Of a stretch of DNA of 64,000 nt, positions 1 to 9,349 are shown piece by piece. How positions within the stretch are numbered: the stretch's first letter is position 1; every line of letters begins with the position of its first letter. Origin of the DNA: Umezawaea tangerina (GTDB lineage: Bacteria > Actinomycetota > Actinomycetes > Mycobacteriales > Pseudonocardiaceae). A program made the translations under genes and the position numbers. The DNA lies in the NCBI RefSeq assembly GCF_003002815.1, contig NZ_PVTF01000003.1, positions 682,001 to 746,000 of the forward strand, read 5' to 3'. Below the pieces are notes generated by a model, which was not told the origin of the DNA, made no database searches, and saw only the letters and a program-made list of their open reading frames with translations.

Positions 1-1068
1 CGCCACCGGGAGGTTGACGAGCTGACCGTCGTGGACGTTCAAGCCCGGCGCGAGCGACCTGTCCGCGCGCAGGGCGGGCAGCCAGCCCTTGTCCGCCAAC
101 GCCGCCGCGTAGGGCAGCGTGACGTTCGTGAGGGCGTAGGTGGACGTGCGCGGCACGGCACCGGGCATGTTCGCGACGCAGTAGAAGACGGTGTCGTGCA
201 CCGCGTACGTCGGGTCGGCGTGGGTCGTGGGCCGCGAGTCGGCGAAGCAGCCGCCCTGGTCGATCGCGATGTCGACGAGCACCGCGCCCGGCCTCATCCG
301 CGACACCAGCTCGTTGCTGACCAGCTTCGGGGCCTTGGCACCGGGCACCAGCACCGCGCCGATCACCAGGTCGGCCTCGCGCACGGCCTGGTCGACGGCG
401 TAGCTGTTGGACGCGACGGTGCGCAACCGGCCGCCGAACTGGGCGTCGATCTGCCGCAACCGGTCCACGTTCGTGTCCAGGATCTCCACGTCCGCCCCCA
501 TGCCGACGGCGATCGTCGCGGCGTTCAGACCCGCGACACCACCACCGATGACGACGACCCGCGCCGGAGCCACACCGGGCACACCACCGGGCAGCACACC
601 ACGCCCACCGGACGGCTTCATCAGCGCGAACGCGCCGACCTGCGGGGCCAACCGGCCCGCCACCTCCGACATCGGGGCCAGCAGCGGAAGAGCGCCGTTC
701 GCGGTCTGCACCGTCTCGTAGGCGATCGCGGTCGTACCGGACCCCAGCAGCGCCTCGGTCAACGGCCGGTCCGCAGCCAGGTGCAGGTAGGTGAACAGCA
801 CCTGACCCGCCCGCAACCGCGGGTACTCCTCCGCGATGGGCTCCTTCACCTTGAGCACCAGCTCACCCTCGGCCCACACCTCGTCGGCCGTGGCCAGCAC
901 CTTCGCCCCGGCCGCCGCGTACTCGGCGTCCGCGATCGCGGAACCGAGACCGGCACCCGCCTCGACGAACACGTCGTGCCCGCGACCGGTCAGCTCGTGC
1001 GCACCGGCCGGCGTCAACGCGACGCGGTACTCGTGGTTCTTGATCTCGCGGGGGACGGCGATCCGCAC
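1..1068 (-). CDS. ald: alanine dehydrogenase (C-terminus off window)
   Basis: NAD-dependent oxidative deamination of L-alanine to pyruvate and ammonia. The reverse-strand frame opens with GTG at 1068, behind a good Shine-Dalgarno (GAAGGAG), and is open to base 1, giving 356 residues of a family that is usually about 370, so only a short C-terminal piece is missing. It begins MRIAVPREIKNHEYRVALTP, the typical Ald N-terminus. Lys75 (in LVLKVKEP) and His96 (in LFTYLHLAAD) fall at the substrate-binding positions of the mycobacterial enzyme. The nucleotide-binding loop VVIGGGVAGLNAA and the VLVDIAIDQGG motif are present. It is divergent from the glycine-riboswitch/gcvH-sdaA unit, so amino-acid deamination to pyruvate is a shared theme here. 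Family assignment is firm. Confidence 0.95.
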   Translation of the reverse strand, partial: MRIAVPREIKNHEYRVALTPAGAHELTGRGHDVFVEAGAGLGSAIADAEYAAAGAKVLATADEVWAEGELVLKVKEPIAEEYPRLRAGQVLFTYLHLAADRPLTEALLGSGTTAIAYETVQTANGALPLLAPMSEVAGRLAPQVGAFALMKPSGGRGVLPGGVPGVAPARVVVIGGGVAGLNAATIAVGMGADVEILDTNVDRLRQIDAQFGGRLRTVASNSYAVDQAVREADLVIGAVLVPGAKAPKLVSNELVSRMRPGAVLVDIAIDQGGCFADSRPTTHADPTYAVHDTVFYCVANMPGAVPRTSTYALTNVTLPYAAALADKGWLPALRADRSLAPGLNVHDGQLVNLPVA

Positions 1069-1223
1069 GGTGACTCCTTCGACCTAGGAGAGCGGGAGCT
1101 GGGCTGTTGACTCCAAAGGTCCGGCAAGGCCGCGGCACTGTCATCGTGCCGACCGCACCATCGGGTAGGGGGTCGCTTGTGTGAACAGCACAACACCTCG
1201 GGGTTTGCGCGTCCGTACGCGCG

Positions 1224-1252
1224 TTGACACCCGTCCGACGGCGACATAGCTT
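1224..1252 (+). promoter_or_regulatory. promoter of riboswitch-gcvH-sdaA unit
   Basis: A perfect -35 TTGACA (1224-1229), 17-bp spacer and -10 TAGCTT (1247-1252) lie about 60 bp upstream of the glycine riboswitch. The predicted start near 1259 places the whole aptamer inside the 5' leader. Confidence 0.7.
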
Positions 1253-1307
1253 TCAGCCGTTCGCCAACTGAAGAACGGCCGAGGCGCCCACCGGGCGCCG
1301 CACCCCG

Positions 1308-1483
1308 AGCGGGAGAGCCCCCGGCAGCAGCCGAGGCGCCGAAGGAGCAAGCACCCCGCACACTCTCAGGCACCAAGAACCGCTCGGGCGAGGCGACTCT
1401 GGAAAGCGTGCTCCGGCGCGCACCCACGGTGCAAGCCGCGCCCGCGCGGTGAAGCTCTCAGGTCCCATGACAGAGGGGGAGTC
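1308..1483 (+). promoter_or_regulatory. tandem glycine riboswitch (gcvT element)
   Basis: Two consecutive glycine aptamers. Aptamer 1 has the consensus strings GGGAGAGC, GCCGAAGGAGCAA and CTCTCAGGCA. A short linker carrying GACTCTGGAAAG follows. Aptamer 2 ends with GTGAAGCTCTCAGGTCCCAT and ACAGAGGGGGA, the classical 3' signature. The element ends about 60 bp before gcvH. A small stem CACG-AGCC-CGTG (1522-1533) sits directly before the ribosome binding site GGAG at 1534, and could be the translational output. In known systems glycine binding switches glycine-cleavage genes on. Confidence 0.93.
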
Positions 1484-1544
1484 GGACCGACCCGAGCGTC
1501 GGCGCGGTTGACGCGCGCCGGCCACGAGCCCGTGGAGTGCCGCT

Positions 1545-1925
1545 GTGGAGTTCCCCGAACACCTCCTCTACACCCCCGAACACGAATGGGTCGACTGGAC
1601 GCCCGGCACCCAGGAACCGGTCACCGTCGGCATCACCGCCTACGCCGCCGAGTCCCTCGGCGACCTCGTCTACGTGCAGCTGCCCGAGGTCGGCGACCGC
1701 GTCACCTCCGGCGCCGTGTGCGGCGAACTGGAGTCGACCAAGTCCGTGAGCGACCTGTACGCACCGGTCAGCGGCGAGGTCGTGGAGACCAACAAGGCCG
1801 TCGCCGACGACCCCGCACTGATCAACACCGACCCCTACGCGGCGGGCTGGCTCTTCCGCGTCCGCGTCGAGAACGCCGAAGGCCTCCTCACCGCCGCGAA
1901 GTACGCGGAACTGACGGTCAGCTGA
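1545..1925 (+). CDS. gcvH: glycine cleavage system H protein
   Basis: Lipoyl carrier that shuttles the aminomethyl group between the P, T and L proteins of the glycine cleavage complex. It has 126 residues, normal for the family. Lys66 in [20 protein letters not shown] is the lipoylation site. The GTG start is preceded by GGAG at 7 nt. The stop codon abuts the sdaA start (TGAATG), so the two are co-translated. Neither gcvT nor gcvP lies between the riboswitch and gcvH, so the other complex subunits must be encoded elsewhere. Confidence 0.95.
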   Translation: MEFPEHLLYTPEHEWVDWTPGTQEPVTVGITAYAAESLGDLVYVQLPEVGDRVTSGAVCGELESTKSVSDLYAPVSGEVVETNKAVADDPALINTDPYAAGWLFRVRVENAEGLLTAAKYAELTVS

Positions 1926-3299
<1,374 letters not shown>

Positions 3300-3359
3300 C
3301 CGCCGGCACCCCCGCGTAGTGTCGTCCCCGCATCGGCAACGACAACTCGGGAGTCACGG

Positions 3360-4307
3360 ATGAAGCTGCTGGTCACAGGTGGTGCCGGGTACATCGGCAG
3401 CGCCACGGTCGCCGCACTGCTGGCCGCGGGCCACGCCGTGGAGGTGCTCGACGACCTGTCCACCGGCTTCGCCGACAACGTCCCCGACGGCGCCGTGCTC
3501 CACGAACTGCCCCTGAACGCGGCGGCGCAGGTGCTCGACCCCACCTACGACGGGGTCCTGCACTTCGCCGCCAAGATCTCCGTCGCCGAGTCCGTCCGCA
3601 AGCCCGACCTGTACTTCGACGTGAACGTCCGCGGCACCATGTCACTGCTCGACGCCATGCGCGCCAACGACGTCAAACGCCTGATCTTCTCCTCCACCGG
3701 CTCGATGTACGCCTCCGCCGGCCTGGAACCGCTGACCGAGGAGTCACCGGTCGACCCGCAGAACCCCTACGCCGCCAGCAAGTCCATTGTGGACATGATG
3801 CTCCCCTGGGAATGCCAGGCCTCCAGCCTCGGCGCCGTCAGCCTCCGCTACTTCAACGCCGCGGGCGCCAGCGGCCACCTCGGCGAACGCCACACCCCGG
3901 AAACCCACCTCATCCCCATGGTGCTCGACGTGGCAGCAGGCAAACGCGACGAATTCCTCCTCTTCGGCGACGACTACCCCACCCCCGACGGCACCCCCGT
4001 CCGCGACTACATCCACATCGAAGACCTGGCCACCGCACACGTACTCGCCCTGGCCGCCGCCGAACCCGGCAAGCACAAGATCTACAACCTCGGCAACGGC
4101 CGCGGCTTCTCCAACCGCGAAGTCGTCGACGCCGTTCGCTCAGTCACCGGCCGCCCTGTTCCGGTGCGCACGGCGCCTCGGCGGGAGGGTGACGCGGTGG
4201 CGAGCGTGGCTTCGGCGGAAAAGGCGCGGACGGAGTTGGGCTGGCGGCAATCGAAGCCGGAGTTGAGGGAGATCATCGCGGACGCTTGGGCGTTCCACAG
4301 CGCTTGA
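3360..4307 (+). CDS. galE: UDP-glucose 4-epimerase
   Basis: NAD-dependent SDR-type epimerase that interconverts UDP-glucose and UDP-galactose. It has 315 residues. The Rossmann glycine motif TGGAGYIGSA is at the N-terminus, the SSTGSMYA serine region is mid-protein, and the catalytic YxxxK pair is in PYAASKSIVDMM. The start has GGGAG about 6 nt upstream. Codon choice changes sharply near 4130: the first 770 bp are almost purely C-ending, and the last 170 bp switch to G-ending codons. The downstream stretch is gene-free and I see no clear terminator. Specificity for glucose/galactose rather than another UDP-sugar is likely but not provable here. Confidence 0.88.
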   Translation: MKLLVTGGAGYIGSATVAALLAAGHAVEVLDDLSTGFADNVPDGAVLHELPLNAAAQVLDPTYDGVLHFAAKISVAESVRKPDLYFDVNVRGTMSLLDAMRANDVKRLIFSSTGSMYASAGLEPLTEESPVDPQNPYAASKSIVDMMLPWECQASSLGAVSLRYFNAAGASGHLGERHTPETHLIPMVLDVAAGKRDEFLLFGDDYPTPDGTPVRDYIHIEDLATAHVLALAAAEPGKHKIYNLGNGRGFSNREVVDAVRSVTGRPVPVRTAPRREGDAVASVASAEKARTELGWRQSKPELREIIADAWAFHSA

Positions 4308-5067
4308 GGTGGGGGTCCCACGCCCCGAAACGCGTGAGGCGAGTGGCAAGCCTTGGGCCACGGGACGCACGAGACGTGCCGGCCTCGAACTGGGCCGTGC
4401 GCGGGTGGTCGGGGGCTGGGTCGCACGGGGGCGCTCAGAGCGCGTTGCGCAAAGCAAGTGGAACCCCGGACCGCGAACGCATACGGTGAGCGGCCCCTGG
4501 CACTCCGGCGCGCGAGGCGCGCGAAGACTCCCGAGCTGCGTAGGGATGCCGGGCTCTCGAACTCCGCACGTGCGTGACGCAGAATGCCCAGACCTCCGAC
4601 GCAGAATGCCCACCCCTCGCAGCACGTGCCACGAGCGGGGCCCGGATCCCGTATCGGGCGAGCCGGCCTGGAAGCCCCCGGACCATTCGGGAAGCCGCTG
4701 GACCATGCGGGACGAGCGGAGCTCCAACCGCGTTGCTGGAGCCCTCGAACCACCTTGCCTGTGCCCTTGAACCGCGTAGCCGGGTCCCGAACCGCGCAGC
4801 GCGTCGGTGCGAGCAGTGAGCCCCGGAGGCGAGCAGCGAACTCCGGACGTGAGCAGGTCCGTACGCGAGAAGGGGAGCCCTGGGGGCGAACAGGGAGCTC
4901 CGGACGTGAGCAGGTCCGGCTGCGAGCAAGGGGGCCCTGGAGGCAAGCAGGGAGCTCTGGACGCGAGCGGGCCCGGATGCGCGAGCAGGGGAGCCCCGGT
5001 TGGTGGGGCTCCCCGGTGCGGCTCAGGCCGGTGCGGCTCAGTCTGGTGCGGCTCGGGCTGGTGCCGG
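4308..5067. other. gene-free stretch with repeats
   Basis: 760 bp between galE and the glutathione peroxidase gene. All frames give low-complexity, Arg/Ser/Pro-rich translations without family resemblance. It contains a doubled string GACGCAGAATGCCCA (around 4577 and 4602), the 57-bp tandem repeat described separately, and a 15-bp-period GGTGCGGCTC array (about 5026-5066) just before the end of the peroxidase gene. I see no RNA gene in it. Confidence 0.5.
4818..4999. repeat. 57-bp degenerate tandem repeat, three copies plus
   Basis: Units begin at 4818, 4875 and 4932 (GAGCCCCGG, GAGCCCTGG, GGGCCCTGG), with a partial fourth at 4991. The core GAGCAGG-GAGCTCCGGACG-GAGCAGG recurs in each. The period is a multiple of three, so one forward frame repeats a 19-residue SPGGEQ-APDVSRS-like unit, but no start signal or homology supports translation. 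Confidence 0.75.
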
Positions 5068-5556
5068 TCAGGCGGGCAGGGCGGCCTCGATGGCCTTGAC
5101 CACGGCCTCGTCGTCGGGGGTCGTGCGGGGGCGGAAGCGGGCGATCACTTCGCCCTCGGGGCTGATGAGGAACTTCTCGAAGTTCCACGTGACGTCACCG
5201 GCGGCACCGTCGGCGTCGGCGGTCTTGGTGAGTTCGGCGTAGACCGGGTGGCGGGCGTCGCCGTTGACCTCGACCTTCTCGAACAGGGGGAACGTGACGC
5301 CGTAGGTGGTGGAGCAGAACGTCTCGATCTCCTCGGCGGTGCCCGGCTCCTGGCCGGCGAACTGGTTGCACGGGAACCCGACGACTGAGAAGCCGCGGTC
5401 GCCGTACTCCTTCTGGAGCTGCTCGAGGGCCGTGTACTGCGGGGTGAGGCCGCATTTGGAGGCCACGTTCACGACGAGCAGGGCTTTGCCGCGGAGTGGG
5501 GCGAGGGTGGTGGGGTCGCCGGAGATGGTGGTGACGGGGATGTCGTAGATGCTCAA
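5068..5556 (-). CDS. glutathione peroxidase-type thiol peroxidase
   Basis: Reduces hydrogen or organic peroxides. The 162-residue bacterial GPx form carries the catalytic Cys35 (VASKCGLTPQY), Gln65 (GFPCNQFAGQ) and the Trp124-Asn125 pair (WNFEKFL), completing the GPx tetrad. Cys81 (ETFCSTTYGV) sits where non-selenium members have a resolving cysteine, so thioredoxin or a mycothiol-linked system is a more probable reductant than glutathione. Position 5556 is a TTG start (sequence MSIYDIPV after initiation). An AAGGAGA motif 30 nt upstream is too far away, and AAGGGCG at about 8 nt is weaker, so the start is the least certain part. Confidence 0.9.
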   Translation of the reverse strand: MSIYDIPVTTISGDPTTLAPLRGKALLVVNVASKCGLTPQYTALEQLQKEYGDRGFSVVGFPCNQFAGQEPGTAEEIETFCSTTYGVTFPLFEKVEVNGDARHPVYAELTKTADADGAAGDVTWNFEKFLISPEGEVIARFRPRTTPDDEAVVKAIEAALPA

Positions 5557-5674
5557 GTCTTCGTCGCCCTTCGAGTTGACCTGTCTCCTTTCACCCTACT
5601 TCTGCGGGGCGGTGGTGGGTCGGGTGTGTGACGACCTCGGTGGTGGGTGGTGACTGATCTGTTCTCCACAACGT

Positions 5675-5688
5675 TGAGAGCGCTTCCA
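5675..5688. promoter_or_regulatory. candidate LacI-family operator
   Basis: TGAGAGCGCTTCCA is a near-palindrome centred on AGCGCT, the usual core of LacI-family operators (for example the CebR box TGGGAGCGCTCCCA). It lies in the 250-bp gap between the peroxidase gene and the protease-inhibitor gene, with no adjacent sugar gene. It is a sequence resemblance only. Confidence 0.25.
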
Positions 5689-5809
5689 CGGGTTGCTCCC
5701 ATCGCTGGTCGTCGGGGCCGAAAAGCCAGTGTTCATGATTTTAGTGAGGGCTGCTACCTGGGGAAACAGTGAATCCATCACCCGATTGGGGGAACTTGGG
5801 GTGTGGGGC

Positions 5810-6187
5810 TCAGAACTGGAAGATGGCGCCGGTGCGGCCGTGCATCACGCAGGTGTTGGAGAAGGTCTGGTCGTACTTGCGGGGCTGGCCGTGCCAGGTA
5901 CCGGTGGCGGTGGCGTGGACGGGGTCGTAGACGAGGGGGCAGATGGGGTTGCCCTGGGGGTGGGTGCCGATGTGGCCGTCGACGCGTTGGAGTGCGTCGC
6001 ACGCGGACTGGGCGTGGGGGTGGGTGCCGCCCGCGGGGTCGCAGAGGAGGTCAACGGTGCGCAGGGCGCGGTTCGTGCTGTCCGAGATGGTGAGCACGAT
6101 CGTGGAGGCGGGGAGGAGTTCGGCGGTGGGTGGGGGGACGGTGGTGAAGGGGAGCAGTGCTGCCAGTAGCAAGGGGAGTGGTGCCAT
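5810..6187 (-). CDS. secreted subtilisin inhibitor (SSI family, I16)
   Basis: Small exported serine-protease inhibitor. It has 125 residues. A hydrophobic N-terminus (MAPLPLLLAALLPF) acts as signal peptide. The mature part has the SSI landmarks CDPAGGTHP, SACDAL, CPLVYDPV, and NTCVM before a C-terminal FQF. Cys49/Cys63 and Cys83/Cys113 have the spacing of the two SSI disulfides. The reactive-site loop reads CP-Leu-Val-Tyr, so the P1 residue is Leu85 (Met in the Streptomyces prototype), which fits inhibition of subtilisin- or chymotrypsin-like enzymes. A secreted subtilase is encoded in this window at 52.9 kb, but no link is shown. Confidence 0.92.
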   Translation of the reverse strand: MAPLPLLLAALLPFTTVPPPTAELLPASTIVLTISDSTNRALRTVDLLCDPAGGTHPHAQSACDALQRVDGHIGTHPQGNPICPLVYDPVHATATGTWHGQPRKYDQTFSNTCVMHGRTGAIFQF

Positions 6188-6527
6188 GGGTCCACATTGG
6201 CGGGCGTGGCGGCGGATCCACGACCCAACTGGGCGGTAACACCGGATCGGGTGGTCGGCCGCGATGGTTTGTCCGGTGGTCGGACCAGGGCGTCGGATCG
6301 GATGACCGGCTGCCGTGGGTGGCCTGGTGGGAGCGGGTCTTGGGCTGGGACGCGGGGTTGGACGGGCGATTGCCTTGGGTGGTTGCCCTGGCTAGAGAGG
6401 CGCAGAGCAAGCCGCCGGATCGGGGTGGTCGGCTGTCGTGAGAGGTGGTCTGGCGGGAGTGGGTCGCGGGCCGGGACGCGAACAACCGGTCTGGTCAGAA
6501 CAAGATCTACTCGGCACGCTGGGACCC
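6188..6527. other. divergent intergenic region with imperfect repeats
   Basis: 340 bp between the inhibitor and the MFS transporter. CCGGATCGGG-TGGTCGGC occurs at about 6243 and 6416. A longer G-rich block (GGCTG-CGTG ... GGGAG-GGGTC ... GGGACGCG) occurs at about 6310 and 6430. This looks like an old duplication of roughly 120 bp. No gene or clear promoter is recognised. Confidence 0.4.
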
Positions 6528-7823
6528 ATGGGGTCATCAGGGGTGCGTCGGGTCGCGTTCGCCAGTTCCGCGGGCAATGCCGTGGAGCTCTACGATTTCC
6601 TGCTCTACGGCACCGCGTCCGCGTTGGTGTTCGACAAGCTGTTCTTCCCCTCGTTCGACGAGCGGATCGGCACGTTGCTGTCGTTGGCCACGTTCGGGGT
6701 GGGGTTCCTGGCGCGGCCGTTGGGCGGGGTGGTGATCGGGCACTTCGGGGATCGGGTCGGGCGGCGGGCGATGCTCGTGGTGACGTTGACGGTCACGGGG
6801 GTGTGCACGGCGTTGATCGGGGTGTTGCCGACGTACTCGTCGGTCGGTCTGCTGGCGCCGGTGCTGCTCGTCCTGCTGCGGCTGGTGCAGGGGTTCTTCC
6901 TGGGTGGTGAGCAGGGCGGGGCGACGTTGATGGTGGTCGAGCACGCGCCACCGGACAGGGCGGGCTGGTACGGCAGTTGGACGTTCCTGGGCTCGCCGTT
7001 GGGGTTGTTGCTGGCGAGCGCGGCGATGTCGTTGTCGGTCAGCGCTTCCGGCGAGGACTTCCTGGACTGGGGGTGGCGGGTGCCGTTCCTGGTCAGCCTG
7101 GTGCTGGTCGGGGTCGGGTTGTACGTGCGGTTGTCGGTGCAGGAGAGCCCGGTGTTCCGGGAGACCCGTGCCAAGGGCGAGACGGTGAGGTTGCCGATCG
7201 CGGAGGTGCTGCGCGGGCACTGGCGCCGGGTGCTGCTCGGGGCGGGGGTGAACTTCGGGTTCAACATGTTCATCTTCGTGCTGGCCACGTTCGCGGCGTC
7301 CTACGGGACGAAGCAGCTCGGCATGCCGCGGTCGGTGCTGCTCAACGCGACGCTGGTCGGCTCGTTCGCGCAGGCCGTCGCGATCCTGGTGTTCGCGAGG
7401 CTGTCGGACCGGGTCGGGCGGCTGCCGGTGATGCTGGGTGGCGCGGGGTTCCTGGCGGTGTTCGCGTTCCCGCTGTTCTGGTTGCTCGACACCCGGCAGC
7501 CGGGTCTGGTGGTGCTGGCGATGGTGATCGGGTTCGCCGGGTCGGCCGCGATCTTCGGGCCGATGCCCGCGTACTACGCGGAGCTGTTCGGCCCGAAGAT
7601 CCGCTACACCGGGGTGTCGGTGAGCTACCAGCTGGGCGCGGTGCTCGGCGGCGGGCTCTCCCCGGTGGTCGCCGCCGCGCTGCTCGGCCTGACCGCGGAC
7701 CACGCCAGCTGGCCGGTGTCGCTCTACCTCGTCGGCGGCGCGCTGGTGAGCGGGCTGTGCGTCGTGGCGATCGGCGAGACGATCAGCGGTCGAGCACGAC
7801 GGCCAGAACCCGCCGAACGCTAG
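6528..7823 (+). CDS. MFS transporter, metabolite:H+ symporter type
   Basis: Inner-membrane major facilitator of the MHS (ProP/ShiA/KgtP-like) branch. It has 431 residues from ATG 6528. Hydrophobic segments fill the length. The N-terminal NAVELYDFLLYG string and the cytoplasmic loop GHFGDRVGRRAML are MHS and MFS hallmarks respectively. The frame is open further upstream, but that part is not hydrophobic and not family-like, so I chose the start at MGSSGVRRVAFAS. The 3' end overlaps the convergent monooxygenase gene by 41 bp. The substrate cannot be read from sequence; organic acids or betaines are typical for the branch. Confidence 0.9.
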   Translation: MGSSGVRRVAFASSAGNAVELYDFLLYGTASALVFDKLFFPSFDERIGTLLSLATFGVGFLARPLGGVVIGHFGDRVGRRAMLVVTLTVTGVCTALIGVLPTYSSVGLLAPVLLVLLRLVQGFFLGGEQGGATLMVVEHAPPDRAGWYGSWTFLGSPLGLLLASAAMSLSVSASGEDFLDWGWRVPFLVSLVLVGVGLYVRLSVQESPVFRETRAKGETVRLPIAEVLRGHWRRVLLGAGVNFGFNMFIFVLATFAASYGTKQLGMPRSVLLNATLVGSFAQAVAILVFARLSDRVGRLPVMLGGAGFLAVFAFPLFWLLDTRQPGLVVLAMVIGFAGSAAIFGPMPAYYAELFGPKIRYTGVSVSYQLGAVLGGGLSPVVAAALLGLTADHASWPVSLYLVGGALVSGLCVVAIGETISGRARRPEPAER

Positions 7824-9312
7824 CGGCGGGGTCGATGACGAGGTCCGGGCTGCGCCACGCGACGACGCCGTCCGGGCGGACCAGGGACGCGCCGCGCTCG
7901 CCGATCCCGTACTTGGCCGCGAGCTGCCCGGACGGGTCGGTGAGCGCGGGAACCTCGACGCCGCAACCGCTCCACGCGGGGTCGAGGGTGACGAGCACCC
8001 ACCCGTGGCCGAACAGGTCCACAGTGGACACCTGTTCGCCGCCGCGCTCCACGACCACGTGCGGCGCGCGGAAACCCGCGCGGCCACTGGGTTCGTAGGG
8101 GTTCTCCAGCACGTCGTCGTCCTCCGCGAGGACGGCGCCGGACAGGCAGCGGAAGCCGAAGCCCAGCTCGACCGGGTCGATCCCCTCGGGCACGTCCGGC
8201 CCTTTCAGCTGCGGCGCGAGGCGTTCCACGTAGTTGTGGTACGACGTGTCGACCACGGCCTGCGCGTACGGCCTGCGCTCCTGGTCGTAGCTCGCCAGCA
8301 GCCCCGGCCCCGCCTCGCCCTTCAGCACGGCGGCGAGCTTCCACGCGATGTCGTACCCGTCCTGCACGGCGGTGTTGCCGCCCAGGCCCCCGGTCGGCGG
8401 TGTCACCTTCGCCGCGTCGCCGACCAGGAACACCCGGCCGGAGGAGAACCGGTCGGCCATCCACGCGGCCATCTCCCACCGGGCGATGTCGACGATCTTC
8501 GGCTCCAGGTCCGGCACGTCGGTGGCGGTCCGCAGCAGCTCGACGCACCGCTGTTCCGGGTAGTCGGCCGCGGACTCGCCGCGCTCCGGGTGGTACTCGA
8601 CGGTGAGGACGTTGCGGCGCTCGGTGTTCGTCGTGACGAACGCGCCGGTGAACGCGGGGTTCTGGAGGTAGTAGAGGGTCGTCTTGTCGGGCGCTGTGTG
8701 GCCGGTGAGGTCCGCGTCGAACACGACCCCGATGTGGTGGGACAGCGACCCGCGGCCGTGCCGTTCGATGCCGAGGCCTTCGCGGACCTTGCCCCGGTGG
8801 CCGTCGGCGGCGACGAGGTAGTCGGCCCGCACCGTGCCGATCCGCCCGGTCGGCAGGTCCAGCAGCCGCGCGGTGACACCGGTGTCGTCCTGGGTGAACG
8901 ACACCAGCTCGGTGCGGAACCGCACCTCGGCGCCGAGCTCGCGGGCGCGGTCCAGCAGCACCGGTTCGACGTGGTCCTGCGAGGCCATGCCGAACGGGGC
9001 GGGTGACAGCGCGGACAGGTCGAACTCGCCCTCGTCCGGCACGATCGTCTGGAACACCCGCCCCTTCAGGCTTTCCGCGACCTTGATGACGATCCCGCCG
9101 ACGCTGCCCGCCATCACCGCGTCCTCGACGCCGCCGAGCCGCATCATCTCCATCGTCCGCGGGGTCTGGCCCGTCGCCTTCGGGTGGACGGCCGTGTGCG
9201 CGTGCTTGGCGACGCCGAGCACGCGAATCCCTTGCCTGGCCAGGAAAAGGGTGGCTGACAGCCCACCGAGACCGGCCCCGACCACAAGCACCTGCACATT
9301 TTCATCTCCCAT
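7783..9312 (-). CDS. FAD-dependent aromatic monooxygenase (PHBH fold)
   Basis: Flavoprotein hydroxylase of the p-hydroxybenzoate hydroxylase superfamily, resembling polyketide/anthracycline hydroxylases (RdmE type). The FAD-binding GAGLGGLSATLFLARQG lies at the N-terminus. The DG motif VAADGHRGKVRE is mid-protein. GDAAKVTPPTGGLGGN is the second FAD motif. The C-terminal thioredoxin-like tail is present (about 509 residues in all). The start is ambiguous: GTG 9330 lies inside a palindrome, ATG 9312 fits leaderless transcription from the promoter at 9320-9349, and GTG 9297 has a GGGAGA Shine-Dalgarno. I chose ATG 9312. The substrate is unknown; no biosynthetic cluster surrounds it. It follows the NAD-kinase-like gene in the same direction. 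Confidence 0.88.
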   Translation of the reverse strand: MGDENVQVLVVGAGLGGLSATLFLARQGIRVLGVAKHAHTAVHPKATGQTPRTMEMMRLGGVEDAVMAGSVGGIVIKVAESLKGRVFQTIVPDEGEFDLSALSPAPFGMASQDHVEPVLLDRARELGAEVRFRTELVSFTQDDTGVTARLLDLPTGRIGTVRADYLVAADGHRGKVREGLGIERHGRGSLSHHIGVVFDADLTGHTAPDKTTLYYLQNPAFTGAFVTTNTERRNVLTVEYHPERGESAADYPEQRCVELLRTATDVPDLEPKIVDIARWEMAAWMADRFSSGRVFLVGDAAKVTPPTGGLGGNTAVQDGYDIAWKLAAVLKGEAGPGLLASYDQERRPYAQAVVDTSYHNYVERLAPQLKGPDVPEGIDPVELGFGFRCLSGAVLAEDDDVLENPYEPSGRAGFRAPHVVVERGGEQVSTVDLFGHGWVLVTLDPAWSGCGVEVPALTDPSGQLAAKYGIGERGASLVRPDGVVAWRSPDLVIDPAASVRRVLAVVLDR

Positions 9313-9319
9313 GAAAAGT

Positions 9320-9349
9320 ATCTTAGACACTAAGAGTTTCAGTTGACAA
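9320..9349 (-). promoter_or_regulatory. promoter with embedded palindromic operator
   Basis: Reading the reverse strand: -35 TTGTCA (9349-9344), 18-bp spacer, -10 TAAGAT (9325-9320). The 15-bp palindrome TCTTAG-ACA-CTAAGA (9321-9335) covers the -10 box. This is the layout of a MarR/TetR-type repressor site. The regulator is not obvious in the window. Confidence 0.55.

Noticed and set aside
31-1110. Long forward reading frame across the left edge
   Set aside because: It is the shadow of alanine dehydrogenase on the other strand; the translation is Arg/Gly/His-rich without family features.
4082-5188. 368-codon reverse frame over the gene-free stretch
   Set aside because: It crosses galE and the repeats, is compositionally Ser/Arg/Pro-rich and has no start signal.
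6438-6527. 30-residue N-terminal extension of the MFS transporter
   Set aside because: Non-hydrophobic, Arg/Gly-rich, lies in the repeat region; the MHS pattern starts at 6528.
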